A stretch of DNA of 64,000 nt from the NCBI GenBank assembly GCA_024236175.1, contig JACKKY010000004.1, positions 198,501-262,500 of the forward strand, read 5' to 3'. The translations under genes were made by a program, and so were the position numbers. Shown piece after piece: positions 35,412 through 43,078 of this stretch (its first letter is position 1; every line of letters starts with the position of its first letter). The notes beneath the pieces were generated by a model. It saw nothing but the letters and a program-made list of their open reading frames with translations, was not told the DNA's origin and ran no database searches. Source of the stretch: Novosphingobium sp. GTDB taxonomy: Bacteria; Pseudomonadota; Alphaproteobacteria; Sphingomonadales; Sphingomonadaceae.

Positions 35412-35426
35412 CGGAGCCATGCTCCG
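35412..35426. promoter_or_regulatory. Operator site E: CGGAGCCATGCTCCG, at the tetR start
   Basis: Perfect 6-bp arms around a 3-nt centre with TAT and TAT flanks, 20 bp from the tetR ATG. The position over the promoter or leader of the regulator is the main reason to name this TetR as the binder of the whole family of sites. Confidence 0.75.
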
Positions 35427-35625
35427 TATAAATCGTTCATCAGGCGGCACGCCTGCAAAAAGCGGCGCATTCCGCAAGTTCGGACGATCGCCGGGGATAG
35501 ATGCCAACCACGAGAGTATCAATGGCGTGAAGACCATTTGTTTCCTGCCGATCGGGTCGGCAGCATCCGTCCGGACAGCAAAACGAGCCGTTCGCAAGGC
35601 GTGAACACCCCTCGGAGGATTGCAC

Positions 35626-36717
35626 ATGACAACGCAACTTGACGACTACCGCCTGCTCGGCCGCTCCGGCCTGCGCGTCTCCCCGCTTTCCCTTGGCACG
35701 ATGACATTCCGCTCCGGCCTCGACTGGACCAGCACCGACGAGGAGGCGCGGCGCATCTTCGACATCTACGTCGATCGGGGCGGCAATTTCGTCGACACCG
35801 CCAACTTCTACGGGAAAGGCGGCTCGGAAAGCATCACCGGGGAGCTGCTCCGCCCCTGCCGCGACCGGATCGTGCTTTCGACCAAATACTCGCTGAGCAT
35901 GCGGGAAGGAGATCCGAACGCCAGCGGCAACCACCGCAAGAACATGGTGCGCTCGGTCGAAGACAGCCTCGGACGGCTCGGGACCGACTACATCGACCTT
36001 CTGTACCTGCATATCTGGGACCACCGCACCCCGGTCGACGAGATCATGCGCGCCTTCGACGACCTCATCGCATCGGGCAAGGTGCTATACGCCGGCATCT
36101 CCGACACGCCTGCCTGGCGGATCGCCTGCATGCAGACGCTTGCCGACTTGCGCGGCTGGTCGCCCATCGTGGCGCTGCAGATTCCCTACAGCCTGAAGGA
36201 GCGCACCGTCGAAGCCGAACTCATGGCCATGGCGCAGGGACTCGGGATCGGTATCTGTCCGTGGTCTCCGCTCGCCGGTGGCGTGCTCACCGGCAAGTAC
36301 AAGCGCGAAGACATGCAGGACACGGCATCTCCGGACCATGCCGCAGGCCCGTCGCGCCGGGAAATGAACCTCGGCTCGGGCAACCTCAGCGAACGCACTT
36401 TCCAGATGATCGACACGGTCCGGGCCGTATCGGAGGAAATCGGCTGCACGCTGTCGCAAGTCGCGATCGCCTGGACCATGCTCCATCCGGGCGTCACCTC
36501 GCCGATCATCGGAGTGCGCACGCCCGAGCAACTGCTCGACAATCTCGGGGCCTTGGACATCACCTTGAGCGCCGAGCAGGTCGAGCGGCTGGATGCGGCG
36601 AGCGCGATAGAGGACGTGTTCCCCTACAAGTTCTTCAATTCACCTGCGCAGGACTTCATGTTCGGCGGGGTGAAAGTCGAACGCCGCGGCGCGGAGCGCC
36701 TGCAACGCGTGCCCTGA
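35626..36717 (+). CDS. Aldo/keto reductase
   Basis: A 363-residue TIM-barrel NADPH oxidoreductase. The opening G-R-S-G-L-R-V-S-P-L-S-L-G-T-M, the D-T-A-N-F-Y-G motif with catalytic Asp and Tyr, the catalytic Lys in S-T-K-Y, and D-L-L-Y-L-H-I-W are present. The C-terminal cofactor pocket S-P-I-I-G-V-R-T-P-E-Q-L is intact. It reduces carbonyl compounds. The ATG at 35626 has a CGGAGGA site 6 nt upstream. It is divergent from tetR, with operator E 200 bp away, so regulation by that site is possible but not obvious. Confidence 0.92.
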   Translation: MTTQLDDYRLLGRSGLRVSPLSLGTMTFRSGLDWTSTDEEARRIFDIYVDRGGNFVDTANFYGKGGSESITGELLRPCRDRIVLSTKYSLSMREGDPNASGNHRKNMVRSVEDSLGRLGTDYIDLLYLHIWDHRTPVDEIMRAFDDLIASGKVLYAGISDTPAWRIACMQTLADLRGWSPIVALQIPYSLKERTVEAELMAMAQGLGIGICPWSPLAGGVLTGKYKREDMQDTASPDHAAGPSRREMNLGSGNLSERTFQMIDTVRAVSEEIGCTLSQVAIAWTMLHPGVTSPIIGVRTPEQLLDNLGALDITLSAEQVERLDAASAIEDVFPYKFFNSPAQDFMFGGVKVERRGAERLQRVP

Positions 36718-36788
36718 TCCATAGTGGAATCGGCGTCCTTAGAGAAAATGGCGGAGCAGCAAGTCAGCTGCGAACCGCTCTCCGTTGC

Positions 36789-36944
36789 AATTCCCGTTTT
36801 CTGGGCCTGGAATTCCCGTTTCCGGACCGATTTAACGGGAATTCCGCCAGATTTGACCGAATTCGGCCCTCGCCGCCCATCTAATCGACAGAAAACGCTG
36901 AGTTTCCTCGTGGAATTCCCGTGAAAGAGGAAACGGGAATTCCA
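36789..36944. repeat. REPIN-like cluster of five ATTCCCGTTT inverted repeats
   Basis: Copies at 36789, 36808 and 36911 run forward and those at 36834 and 36929 run reverse. 36809-36820 pairs perfectly with 36834-36845 (12 bp, 13-nt loop), and 36911-36922 with 36933-36944 (12 bp, 10-nt loop). The outer copies 36808-36823 and 36929-36944 are a perfect 16-bp inverted pair. The rest of the gap between the aldo/keto reductase and the methyltransferase (36718-37168) shows no gene. Two equal hairpins in tandem resemble a REP doublet or a small non-autonomous element, at the edge of a phage-like module. Confidence 0.75.
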
Positions 36945-37168
36945 GCCAGGCAATCGGGAACGCCGATCGCGAAATGACGGACGCAACCCAACGATACGGG
37001 AAGTGCCGACGCCATCCAGAAGCCAACGATCGCAATTGACAGGGATCGGACCGAAACGTAATTCAGCCGCCGTCGAGAAGGGTAACGGTTGTGGAGCTGT
37101 TCCCTTGCTCGGCAGGTGCCATGCAAGGGCGCGGTTCCTCGTTTCGAAGTGCAACGAGGAGAAAGTGC

Positions 37169-38533
37169 ATGGTACGTGTCTCGACAAACAAGGGGTCCTC
37201 CAGGACCAGGCGCAAGCGTCTCGATCAGCCGGACCTCGGTCCGGTCGAGCAAATCCCGATCGATCTGCTCAAGCCCTACCCCGGAAATGCCCGCACCCAC
37301 GATGAGCGGCAGGTGGCGAAAATCGCCTCTTCGCTGGAAAGCTTCGGCTGGATGAATCCCATTCTTGCGGAAAAGGATGGGACCATCGTGGCCGGCCATG
37401 GTCGCTGGATGGCTGCAAAGTCACTGGGTCTGGAACAGTGCCCGGTCATCCGTGTCGAGCATCTGACGCCGGATATGGCCCGGGCCTATCGGCTCACCGA
37501 CAACAAGCTGGCAGAGCTTGCCGGATGGGACGATGAAATCCTCAAGATCGAGCTTCAGCATCTGAGTTCGATCGAGCTCGATTTCAGCATCGAGACGATC
37601 GGCTGGGATCATGCGGAGATCGACGTGATGCTCGATCCCCAGACCAGCCAGGTCGGCGATCCCGCCGACGAGGATGTTCCACCGCCCGCCGAGGTGGCCG
37701 TCACTCGCCCGGGCGACCTGTGGCTTGCTGGTGATAGCCGCATACTCTGTGCATCGGCCCTCGAAGCTGAGTCATTCGCTATGCTGATGAATGGCAAGCA
37801 GGCCGCGATGGCTTTCATCGATGCGCCTTACAATGTCCCGATCGCCGGTCATGTCAGTGGCCTCGGAAAAACGAAACACAGAGAGTTCGTCGCGGGCTCG
37901 GGCGAATTGAGCGATACCGAATTCCGCGGCTTTCTCGCCACCAGCGGCAAGCTCCTGGCAGACAACTGCTCCGATGGCGCCATTATCATGATGTGCATGG
38001 ACTGGCGGGGCCTGCTGCAGCTCCAGCTGGCTATTGGCGATGCCGGCCTTGCGCTCATCAACCTTGCTGTCTGGGCCAAGACCAACGGTGGCATGGGAAC
38101 CCTCTACCGTTCCCAGCACGAGCTGGTGCTGGTTGCGAAGAAGGGCAAGGCGCCGCACATCAACAATGTCCAGCTCGGCAAGCACAAGCGCTACCGCACC
38201 AATGTATGGCGCTATGCCGGGGTCAACAGCTTCGGCAGGAACAGGATGGAGCAGCTCAGCGCACATCCCACCCCCAAGCCCGTCGCCATGGTTGCCGATG
38301 CGATTCGCGATGTCAGCCATCGCGGCCAGATCGTGCTCGACTGCTTCATGGGTTCGGGAACTACCCTGCTGGCGGCCGAACGCACCAAGCGTATCGCCTA
38401 TGGGATGGACCTCGATCCCCTCTATGTCGATCTCACCATCCGGCGCTGGGAAAAAATGACCGGTGCCTGCGCCACTCTCGCTTCGACCGGGCAGACCTTC
38501 GCCGAGGTCGAGGAGGAACGTTTGGCTCAGTGA
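37169..38533 (+). CDS. ParB-domain plus site-specific DNA methyltransferase (beta class)
   Basis: A 454-residue two-domain protein. The ParB/sulfiredoxin-like N-terminal part spans about 24-115, with V-A-G-H-G-R-W at 75-81. The C-terminal methyltransferase has the catalytic D-A-P-Y-N at 218-222 (DPPY motif with Ala) and the SAM motif F-M-G-S-G-T-T at 393-399. This order (catalytic before SAM motif) is the beta class, making N6-adenine or N4-cytosine. Such fusions are typical of phage and integrated elements. A CGAGGAGA ribosome site sets the ATG at 37169. No matching restriction enzyme is adjacent, although nucleases lie 4 kb downstream. Confidence 0.88.
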   Translation: MVRVSTNKGSSRTRRKRLDQPDLGPVEQIPIDLLKPYPGNARTHDERQVAKIASSLESFGWMNPILAEKDGTIVAGHGRWMAAKSLGLEQCPVIRVEHLTPDMARAYRLTDNKLAELAGWDDEILKIELQHLSSIELDFSIETIGWDHAEIDVMLDPQTSQVGDPADEDVPPPAEVAVTRPGDLWLAGDSRILCASALEAESFAMLMNGKQAAMAFIDAPYNVPIAGHVSGLGKTKHREFVAGSGELSDTEFRGFLATSGKLLADNCSDGAIIMMCMDWRGLLQLQLAIGDAGLALINLAVWAKTNGGMGTLYRSQHELVLVAKKGKAPHINNVQLGKHKRYRTNVWRYAGVNSFGRNRMEQLSAHPTPKPVAMVADAIRDVSHRGQIVLDCFMGSGTTLLAAERTKRIAYGMDLDPLYVDLTIRRWEKMTGACATLASTGQTFAEVEEERLAQ

Positions 38534-38652
38534 TGCTCAAGCGGCAGCAGCTGGGCCAGCTGCCGCCGCTTGTTCCTGACGCGTTGCCCCACGAAATTGG
38601 TAGGTGTGTCTGCCCGCGATGGTTGCCTGGTGCGGCACTAGCGAGTTCAGGC

Positions 38653-38853
38653 TCAGTCGATCAGCATGGCCTCGGCTGATGCGACTGCATGATCGATGTT
38701 GATCGTGCAGTTGAAAATGGATTCGCGGCTTTGAGTCTGGAAACCGTCCAGAGCGGTGCCGATTGCCCGGACAAGCTCGCTGTGATGCGCTGCATCCACT
38801 TCGTGCCGAACGCTGGTGCCGGACTGGCCGGTGACCGTGATCCTGATTTTCAT
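38653..38853 (-). CDS. Small hypothetical protein (66 aa) in the phage-like module
   Basis: It begins MKIRITVTGQSGTSVRHEVD, with an apparent beta-hairpin then a helix, and is acidic at the end (S-A-E-A-M-L-I-D). A strong GGAGGGG ribosome site stands before the ATG, which supports it as real. I recognise no family. It is the last of three tiny minus-strand genes (39294 to 38653) between the methyltransferase and terminase genes. Confidence 0.6.
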   Translation of the reverse strand: MKIRITVTGQSGTSVRHEVDAAHHSELVRAIGTALDGFQTQSRESIFNCTINIDHAVASAEAMLID

Positions 38854-38904
38854 ATCCCCTCCATGGTTTGCGGGTGGGGCCGGTCGTGGGGGCGGGAGAT
38901 CCGG

Positions 38905-39072
38905 TCAGATCCCCCTGGACTTGAGCGTGAGCTTGCAGGTGGGATTGCCCCTGGGATGAGCGACGAGCATCCGCAGCGCGGTTTCTTCGGCCATGGCGCA
39001 GGGAAGATCGGGGATGGTTATGGCTCGATCGCACCAGCCGCATGTTCTTGCCTTGGCCTTGCTACCGGGCAT
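38905..39072 (-). CDS. Small Cys-rich hypothetical protein (55 aa)
   Basis: It begins MPGSKAKARTCGWCDRAITI and carries C-G-W-C plus two further Cys, which suggests a small zinc-bound fold. The ATG at 39072 follows GAAGGAGAGG; a longer frame starts upstream without a site. Its function is unknown, and neighbouring ORFs are similarly small. Confidence 0.6.
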   Translation of the reverse strand: MPGSKAKARTCGWCDRAITIPDLPCAMAEETALRMLVAHPRGNPTCKLTLKSRGI

Positions 39073-39114
39073 TTGGACCTCTCCTTCTCGAAACGCCGGC
39101 AATCGGGATGATCG

Positions 39115-39294
39115 TTATGCTATTTCGGCCAGCGTCTCCGCGAATGTCGATCGCCGTTCATGGGGCACGACCATTGCCTGATAGATTCCCATGGCTCTGA
39201 TGATCGTTACGGGCTGGGCTTTGCCATCAGCCAAATCGCGGCGATTGAGAACGGCCTCTGACGGCGTGACTGTGGGTGTGTTCCGGGGTTGCAT
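39115..39294 (-). CDS. Small hypothetical protein (59 aa)
   Basis: It begins MQPRNTPTVTPSEAVLNRRD with a GGAGAGG ribosome site about 5 nt upstream. It is basic, and a predicted helical end reads R-S-T-F-A-E-T-L-A-E-I-A. No family is recognised. It is the first of the tiny minus-strand genes and 42 bp upstream of the next one. Confidence 0.5.
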   Translation of the reverse strand: MQPRNTPTVTPSEAVLNRRDLADGKAQPVTIIRAMGIYQAMVVPHERRSTFAETLAEIA

Positions 39295-39580
39295 TCCGAC
39301 CTCTCCGACTCGATGCCCCCTGCGCGCTTCTTATAGCACGCCAGCCGAGGCAGAGCTTGATCTAGGCGCTCAGGATGTCGGAAATATGTATCTGGCCGGC
39401 TTGCGGGGAAAACCCCCGCCCGGTGGCGGGGCAGGTTCTATCGGTGGTTCTCATCATTGGCCGTCAAGCGCATGATCGACAGCGCCTCGCTTGTAGCGTG
39501 ACTGCAGTTGGTGGCAAGCAATCGAGCTGGAGCGGAGGGAACGACCGCGGTTCCTTGAGCACGCGGGTGCGTGCACCAGG

Positions 39581-39760
39581 CTAGCGACGGCGCTCGCGAG
39601 CCCGCCAGGCATCGACATCCCGGTAGAATTCCCAGTCCCGGTGATATTGCGGCTGCTGCACGATCAGGTCAGTGCCGCCGATCTCCTGGCTACGTACCAG
39701 GCGTCCCATGCTCGGAAATTCCTGCGTCGAGCCGTCCGGCATCAGAACTTCGATTGCCAT
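39581..39760 (-). CDS. Small hypothetical protein (59 aa)
   Basis: It begins MAIEVLMPDGSTQEFPSMGR and ends with a basic R-A-R-E-R-R-R. A longer upstream frame exists but is low-complexity. The ribosome site is weak, so confidence is moderate. Nothing in the sequence indicates its role. Confidence 0.45.
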   Translation of the reverse strand: MAIEVLMPDGSTQEFPSMGRLVRSQEIGGTDLIVQQPQYHRDWEFYRDVDAWRARERRR

Positions 39761-40461
39761 GGTCTCGCGTGCCCCCTTGCCGGGTGCCCTTTGCATGCAC
39801 CTTCGATTCGGGCAACCGCCGGGAATGTTGCCGGTGGCCCGGCGAGGATGAAGGTTCAGGAAAGATAGCTTGCCAGGAAGTTCCGGTTGGCTGCTGCCGG
39901 TCGCCCAGGTCGCTAGCGGAGACTCGCTCGGTGGGCCGTCGGCAGCAGCCGCATTCCAAAATTGGGAAACCGGCTGGGAGTTTGAACCTCCGGTTCGGCG
40001 AGACGTGATCTGCAACGGGCCGAGTGTTTCCGAACCCGTCATGCATCCTGCGACATGTTCCCGGATGACACTGCCAGTGCCTCTGTTATGAGACAGTGTG
40101 GCTCCTGCGTCAGCGACCCGGTAGGAGCCACAACCGCATTGCCCTGGCTTCCGGGGCCGCCGGCTCATCGCTGCAACCGATCGGCGCCCCCAGAAATGCC
40201 CGGTCAGCCATTGCGATTGACAACAAAAGTCGTCTCAAGCTTCTGTTATATATGAATATTATCTGATTCACCCCTTGCCCGGATGCGGCCAATCTGCTAG
40301 CCAGCCTTCATACCGAGCAGCAAGCCCATGAGGCGCAGCACGGCACGACGCAGGTCCGGCTTTTCAAGGTCGGGCCTCCCCCGCAACCGGAGCGCGGGGC
40401 GTTGTCGGCTGCGCTGTATGGCCGCTCATCGTCCCCGTGCTTCTTCGCAAGGAGCACGAAT
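39761..40461. other. 700-bp non-coding stretch with a 10-bp hairpin, before the DUF5681/terminase pair
   Basis: I find no convincing gene. The hairpin TGTGGCTCCT (40097-40106) with AGGAGCCACA (40123-40132) has a 16-nt loop and no T-tract. An AT-rich patch at about 40240-40270 follows and could hold the promoter of the terminase pair. A recognition site for packaging or a small RNA is possible; neither is shown. Confidence 0.5.
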
Positions 40462-41172
40462 ATGCCGATAGTTCCCGCAGACAGTAATCGAGGCAGGGCA
40501 GCAGCCAGACAACGGGCGGCTGACGAACAAGATCCGGAAACCGGATCGTCCGAAGTGGAATCAGCCAGACCCGCGCGCAGGCGCGGTGTCGCCAATCAGG
40601 ATGAGAACGGTAAATGGCAGCCGGCAGGCGACTACGAGGTCGGTTTCGCCAAGCCGCCGGTCAAACATCAGTTCAAGGCCGACAATCCCGGAGGTCCCGG
40701 CCGTCCGAAGGGGTCACGCAGCCAGGACAGCATCGAGCGCGAAAAGCTCAACTGCAAGCAGCTCGTGACGATTGGCGGAAGAACCAAAAAGGTCCCCCGG
40801 CGCGAGCTCGCGGTCGACATTTATCACAAGAAGGCACTGGAGGAGCGCGATCCCAGGATGCTCGCTCACCTCATCGACAGAGCGGGACACCTCTTTCCGG
40901 ATACGGCGGCTGATAGCGTCCAGAGGAGCGTTCTGGGGGACAGCGGTCTCGACGAGATGGTCCTGAAAGCCTTTTTTGCCTCCCTTGCGATGGGCGAAGC
41001 CAATCCCGAGAACCCCGACCCGATGGGCTCAGGTACTGAGATCGCCGACTTCACCGGAGCCAATCTGACTGGAGGCTGGAGCGAGGGAGACTGGACCGCA
41101 TCCGACGATCGACCCGAGGACCGGGACGATGAGGCCGAGGATGATGGAGGCGATAATGGCACGCAGGCGTGA
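40462..41172 (+). CDS. DUF5681 domain protein (small terminase-like companion)
   Basis: A 236-residue protein with the DUF5681 core F-K-A-D-N-P-G-G-P-G-R-P-K-G-S and a following helical region. The N-terminus is basic and disordered and the C-terminus acidic. This family regularly precedes terminase large subunits in phage and genomic islands and may bind DNA as a small terminase subunit (inference). An AAGGAG site fixes the ATG at 40462; the frame upstream is ignored. It overlaps the terminase gene by 17 bp. Confidence 0.82.
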   Translation: MPIVPADSNRGRAAARQRAADEQDPETGSSEVESARPARRRGVANQDENGKWQPAGDYEVGFAKPPVKHQFKADNPGGPGRPKGSRSQDSIEREKLNCKQLVTIGGRTKKVPRRELAVDIYHKKALEERDPRMLAHLIDRAGHLFPDTAADSVQRSVLGDSGLDEMVLKAFFASLAMGEANPENPDPMGSGTEIADFTGANLTGGWSEGDWTASDDRPEDRDDEAEDDGGDNGTQA

Positions 41173-42667
41173 ACAGGGCGCCGGCGAGCCGGCCCTCGCC
41201 CAGCTGCAGATGGCCGCGCTCATGCGCGGCTATCTCGTCATGTTCCTGCCCTGGGTCTTTGCCCTGCTCCATCCCGGGCACAAGCCGCTGGTCATGCACT
41301 GGTATCTGCATGCCATGTGCGAGGCCTTCCAGAAGGCTGCAACCGGCACGATCCGCCGGATCGTCATCAATGTTCCGCCCCGGCATCTGAAGTCGATCAC
41401 CTCGGTGGCCTTCGTTGCATGGATGCTGGGCCGCAATCCCCGGCTCAGGGTCATGCTGGCGACCTATGGCGCCAAGCTCTCGCGCGAGCATCTGGAAAAG
41501 CTGCAACGCGTCATCAACAGCCGGCTCTATCAGGCGCTGTTTCCCGGAACACGCCTGACGAAGAGCGGCATCGGCGAACAGGTGCTCTCCACCACTACCG
41601 GAGGGGGCTGCCGCTGCGTAACAGTGGGCGGTGCAACCACCGGTTTCGGTGCGGACATAATCATCATCGACGATGCGATGAAGGCTGAGGACATCACCAG
41701 CGAGGCTCGGCGCGAGGAGCTGGACCGGTTCTACAGTGGCACTCTCCTTACCCGTCTCAACAACAAGCGTTGCGGACTGATCATCTCTATCCAGCAGCGC
41801 CTTGGCGAGGATGATCTTCCCGCGCGGTTGCTCGAGGCAGGCGCCGAGCACCTTTGCCTGCCTGCCTGTGACGACACCGAGACCGTTCACGATATCGGCT
41901 TTGGCAGGCAATATCGCCGTCAGCCCGGCGAGGTTCTGCGTCCCGATGATGAACCTCGCGAGGTCCTCGACAGCTACCGGCGCGAAATGGGCCCGCGTGA
42001 CTTTGCTACCCAGTATCTCCAGCTCCCCGCCGCGCTCGAGGGCAATGTCATCAGGATCGACCGGTTCGCGAGATTCGAGCTGGACGAGTTTCCGCGCGAG
42101 CGGTTCATGAAGCTGGTCCAGAGCTGGGATACGGCCACCAGCGAAGAACTCCGCGCTGATTACTCGGTCTGCATGAGCTTCGGGTATCTGGAAGGAAAGT
42201 GGTATCTGCTCGATGTCCTACGCGGGCATTTTGCCTATCCGAAGCTGCGCGATCTGGTCATCGCGCAGCAACAGCGCTGGAAGGCCAACCTCGTACTGAT
42301 CGAGGACGCCGGTGCGGGATCGCATCTTTGCCAGGACCTTGGTTCTCGCAGCGACTGGCGCCCGCGCCCCATTCGCCCCGAAGCGGACAAGATCACGCGC
42401 ATGGTCGGGCAGCTTGCGCTCGTTGAGGACGGCGAAATCCTGCTTCCCGTGAGCGCACCCTGGCTGGACACACTGCTGTCCGAGCTTCGCGCGTTCCCCA
42501 CCTGCAAACACGACGATCAGGTGGATGCGCTGTCGCAGTTCCTCAAATGGGCGAAAACGCATCCCAGCTGGGCGCCAACGGAGTATGACCCGGATACGGG
42601 CCGCAAGCTGAGGCCCCGGCGGCGCGAGCGTCTGAAACGGCGGCCGGGGCGCCGGACCATGGATTGA
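41156..42667 (+). CDS. Phage terminase large subunit
   Basis: A 503-residue protein. The ATPase part has a Walker-A-like P-P-R-H-L-K-S at residues 74-80 and Walker B I-I-I-I-D-D at 168-173. The C-terminal RNase-H-like nuclease has S-W-D-T-A-T and K-H-D-D-Q-V-D-A. In phages it cuts concatemers and pumps DNA into capsids. No portal, capsid or tail gene lies in the surrounding sequence, so this is part of a stripped or satellite element. The ATG at 41156 with a GGAGG site is chosen. It is convergent with the HNH gene, 18 bp apart. Confidence 0.9.
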   Translation: MARRREQGAGEPALAQLQMAALMRGYLVMFLPWVFALLHPGHKPLVMHWYLHAMCEAFQKAATGTIRRIVINVPPRHLKSITSVAFVAWMLGRNPRLRVMLATYGAKLSREHLEKLQRVINSRLYQALFPGTRLTKSGIGEQVLSTTTGGGCRCVTVGGATTGFGADIIIIDDAMKAEDITSEARREELDRFYSGTLLTRLNNKRCGLIISIQQRLGEDDLPARLLEAGAEHLCLPACDDTETVHDIGFGRQYRRQPGEVLRPDDEPREVLDSYRREMGPRDFATQYLQLPAALEGNVIRIDRFARFELDEFPRERFMKLVQSWDTATSEELRADYSVCMSFGYLEGKWYLLDVLRGHFAYPKLRDLVIAQQQRWKANLVLIEDAGAGSHLCQDLGSRSDWRPRPIRPEADKITRMVGQLALVEDGEILLPVSAPWLDTLLSELRAFPTCKHDDQVDALSQFLKWAKTHPSWAPTEYDPDTGRKLRPRRRERLKRRPGRRTMD

Positions 42668-42685
42668 AAGTACGTCTGATCCTGC

Positions 42686-43078
42686 TCAGGACGGCGGCAG
42701 TCCATCGGGATAGGTCTCCCAGAACGGCCGGAACCGGCTGTCCGGATCCATGGTCAGTTGTTCGAACCACGTCCGGCCATCGCCGCCGTGCCGCGTCACC
42801 AGTTCGAGCCACGACTGCGGATCATCGAAGCGCCGGTGGAGCAGGCGATGACAGCGCCGGCAAACGGGGTATGCGGCGAGTGGATCGGCGTAGTTCTCGT
42901 CATGCAGCCAGACGGCATCTTCGGCGCGCCAGTCGCGATTGCTCCTGCACCCGCAGATCGAGCAATGTGTGGGCCGGGCAAGTTCGCCGCTGGCGATTGC
43001 TGCCTTCTGGGCCGGTAATGTGGCCCGGCGCTCCTCGGGGCTCCAGCCGTTGTACCAGCCGATGCCGATATCCGCCAT
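42686..43078 (-). CDS. HNH-like zinc-ribbon endonuclease
   Basis: A 130-residue protein with C-S-I-C-G-C (39-44), then W-L-H-D-E-N-Y (58-64) and C-R-R-C-H-R-L-L-H (73-81), an HNH-type beta-beta-alpha-metal motif bound by zinc-coordinating cysteines. It should nick or cut nucleic acid. The ATG at 43078 overlaps the stop of the upstream nuclease gene (ATGA), so the pair is co-translated. A longer frame upstream is not used. The pairing with a PD-(D/E)XK protein is unusual. Confidence 0.78.
   Translation of the reverse strand: MADIGIGWYNGWSPEERRATLPAQKAAIASGELARPTHCSICGCRSNRDWRAEDAVWLHDENYADPLAAYPVCRRCHRLLHRRFDDPQSWLELVTRHGGDGRTWFEQLTMDPDSRFRPFWETYPDGLPPS

Noticed and set aside
39950..40000. 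tRNA T-arm-like stretch (GGTTCAAAC on the minus strand)
   Set aside because: No acceptor stem, anticodon arm or CCA end can be drawn around it; at most a chance match or decayed fragment.
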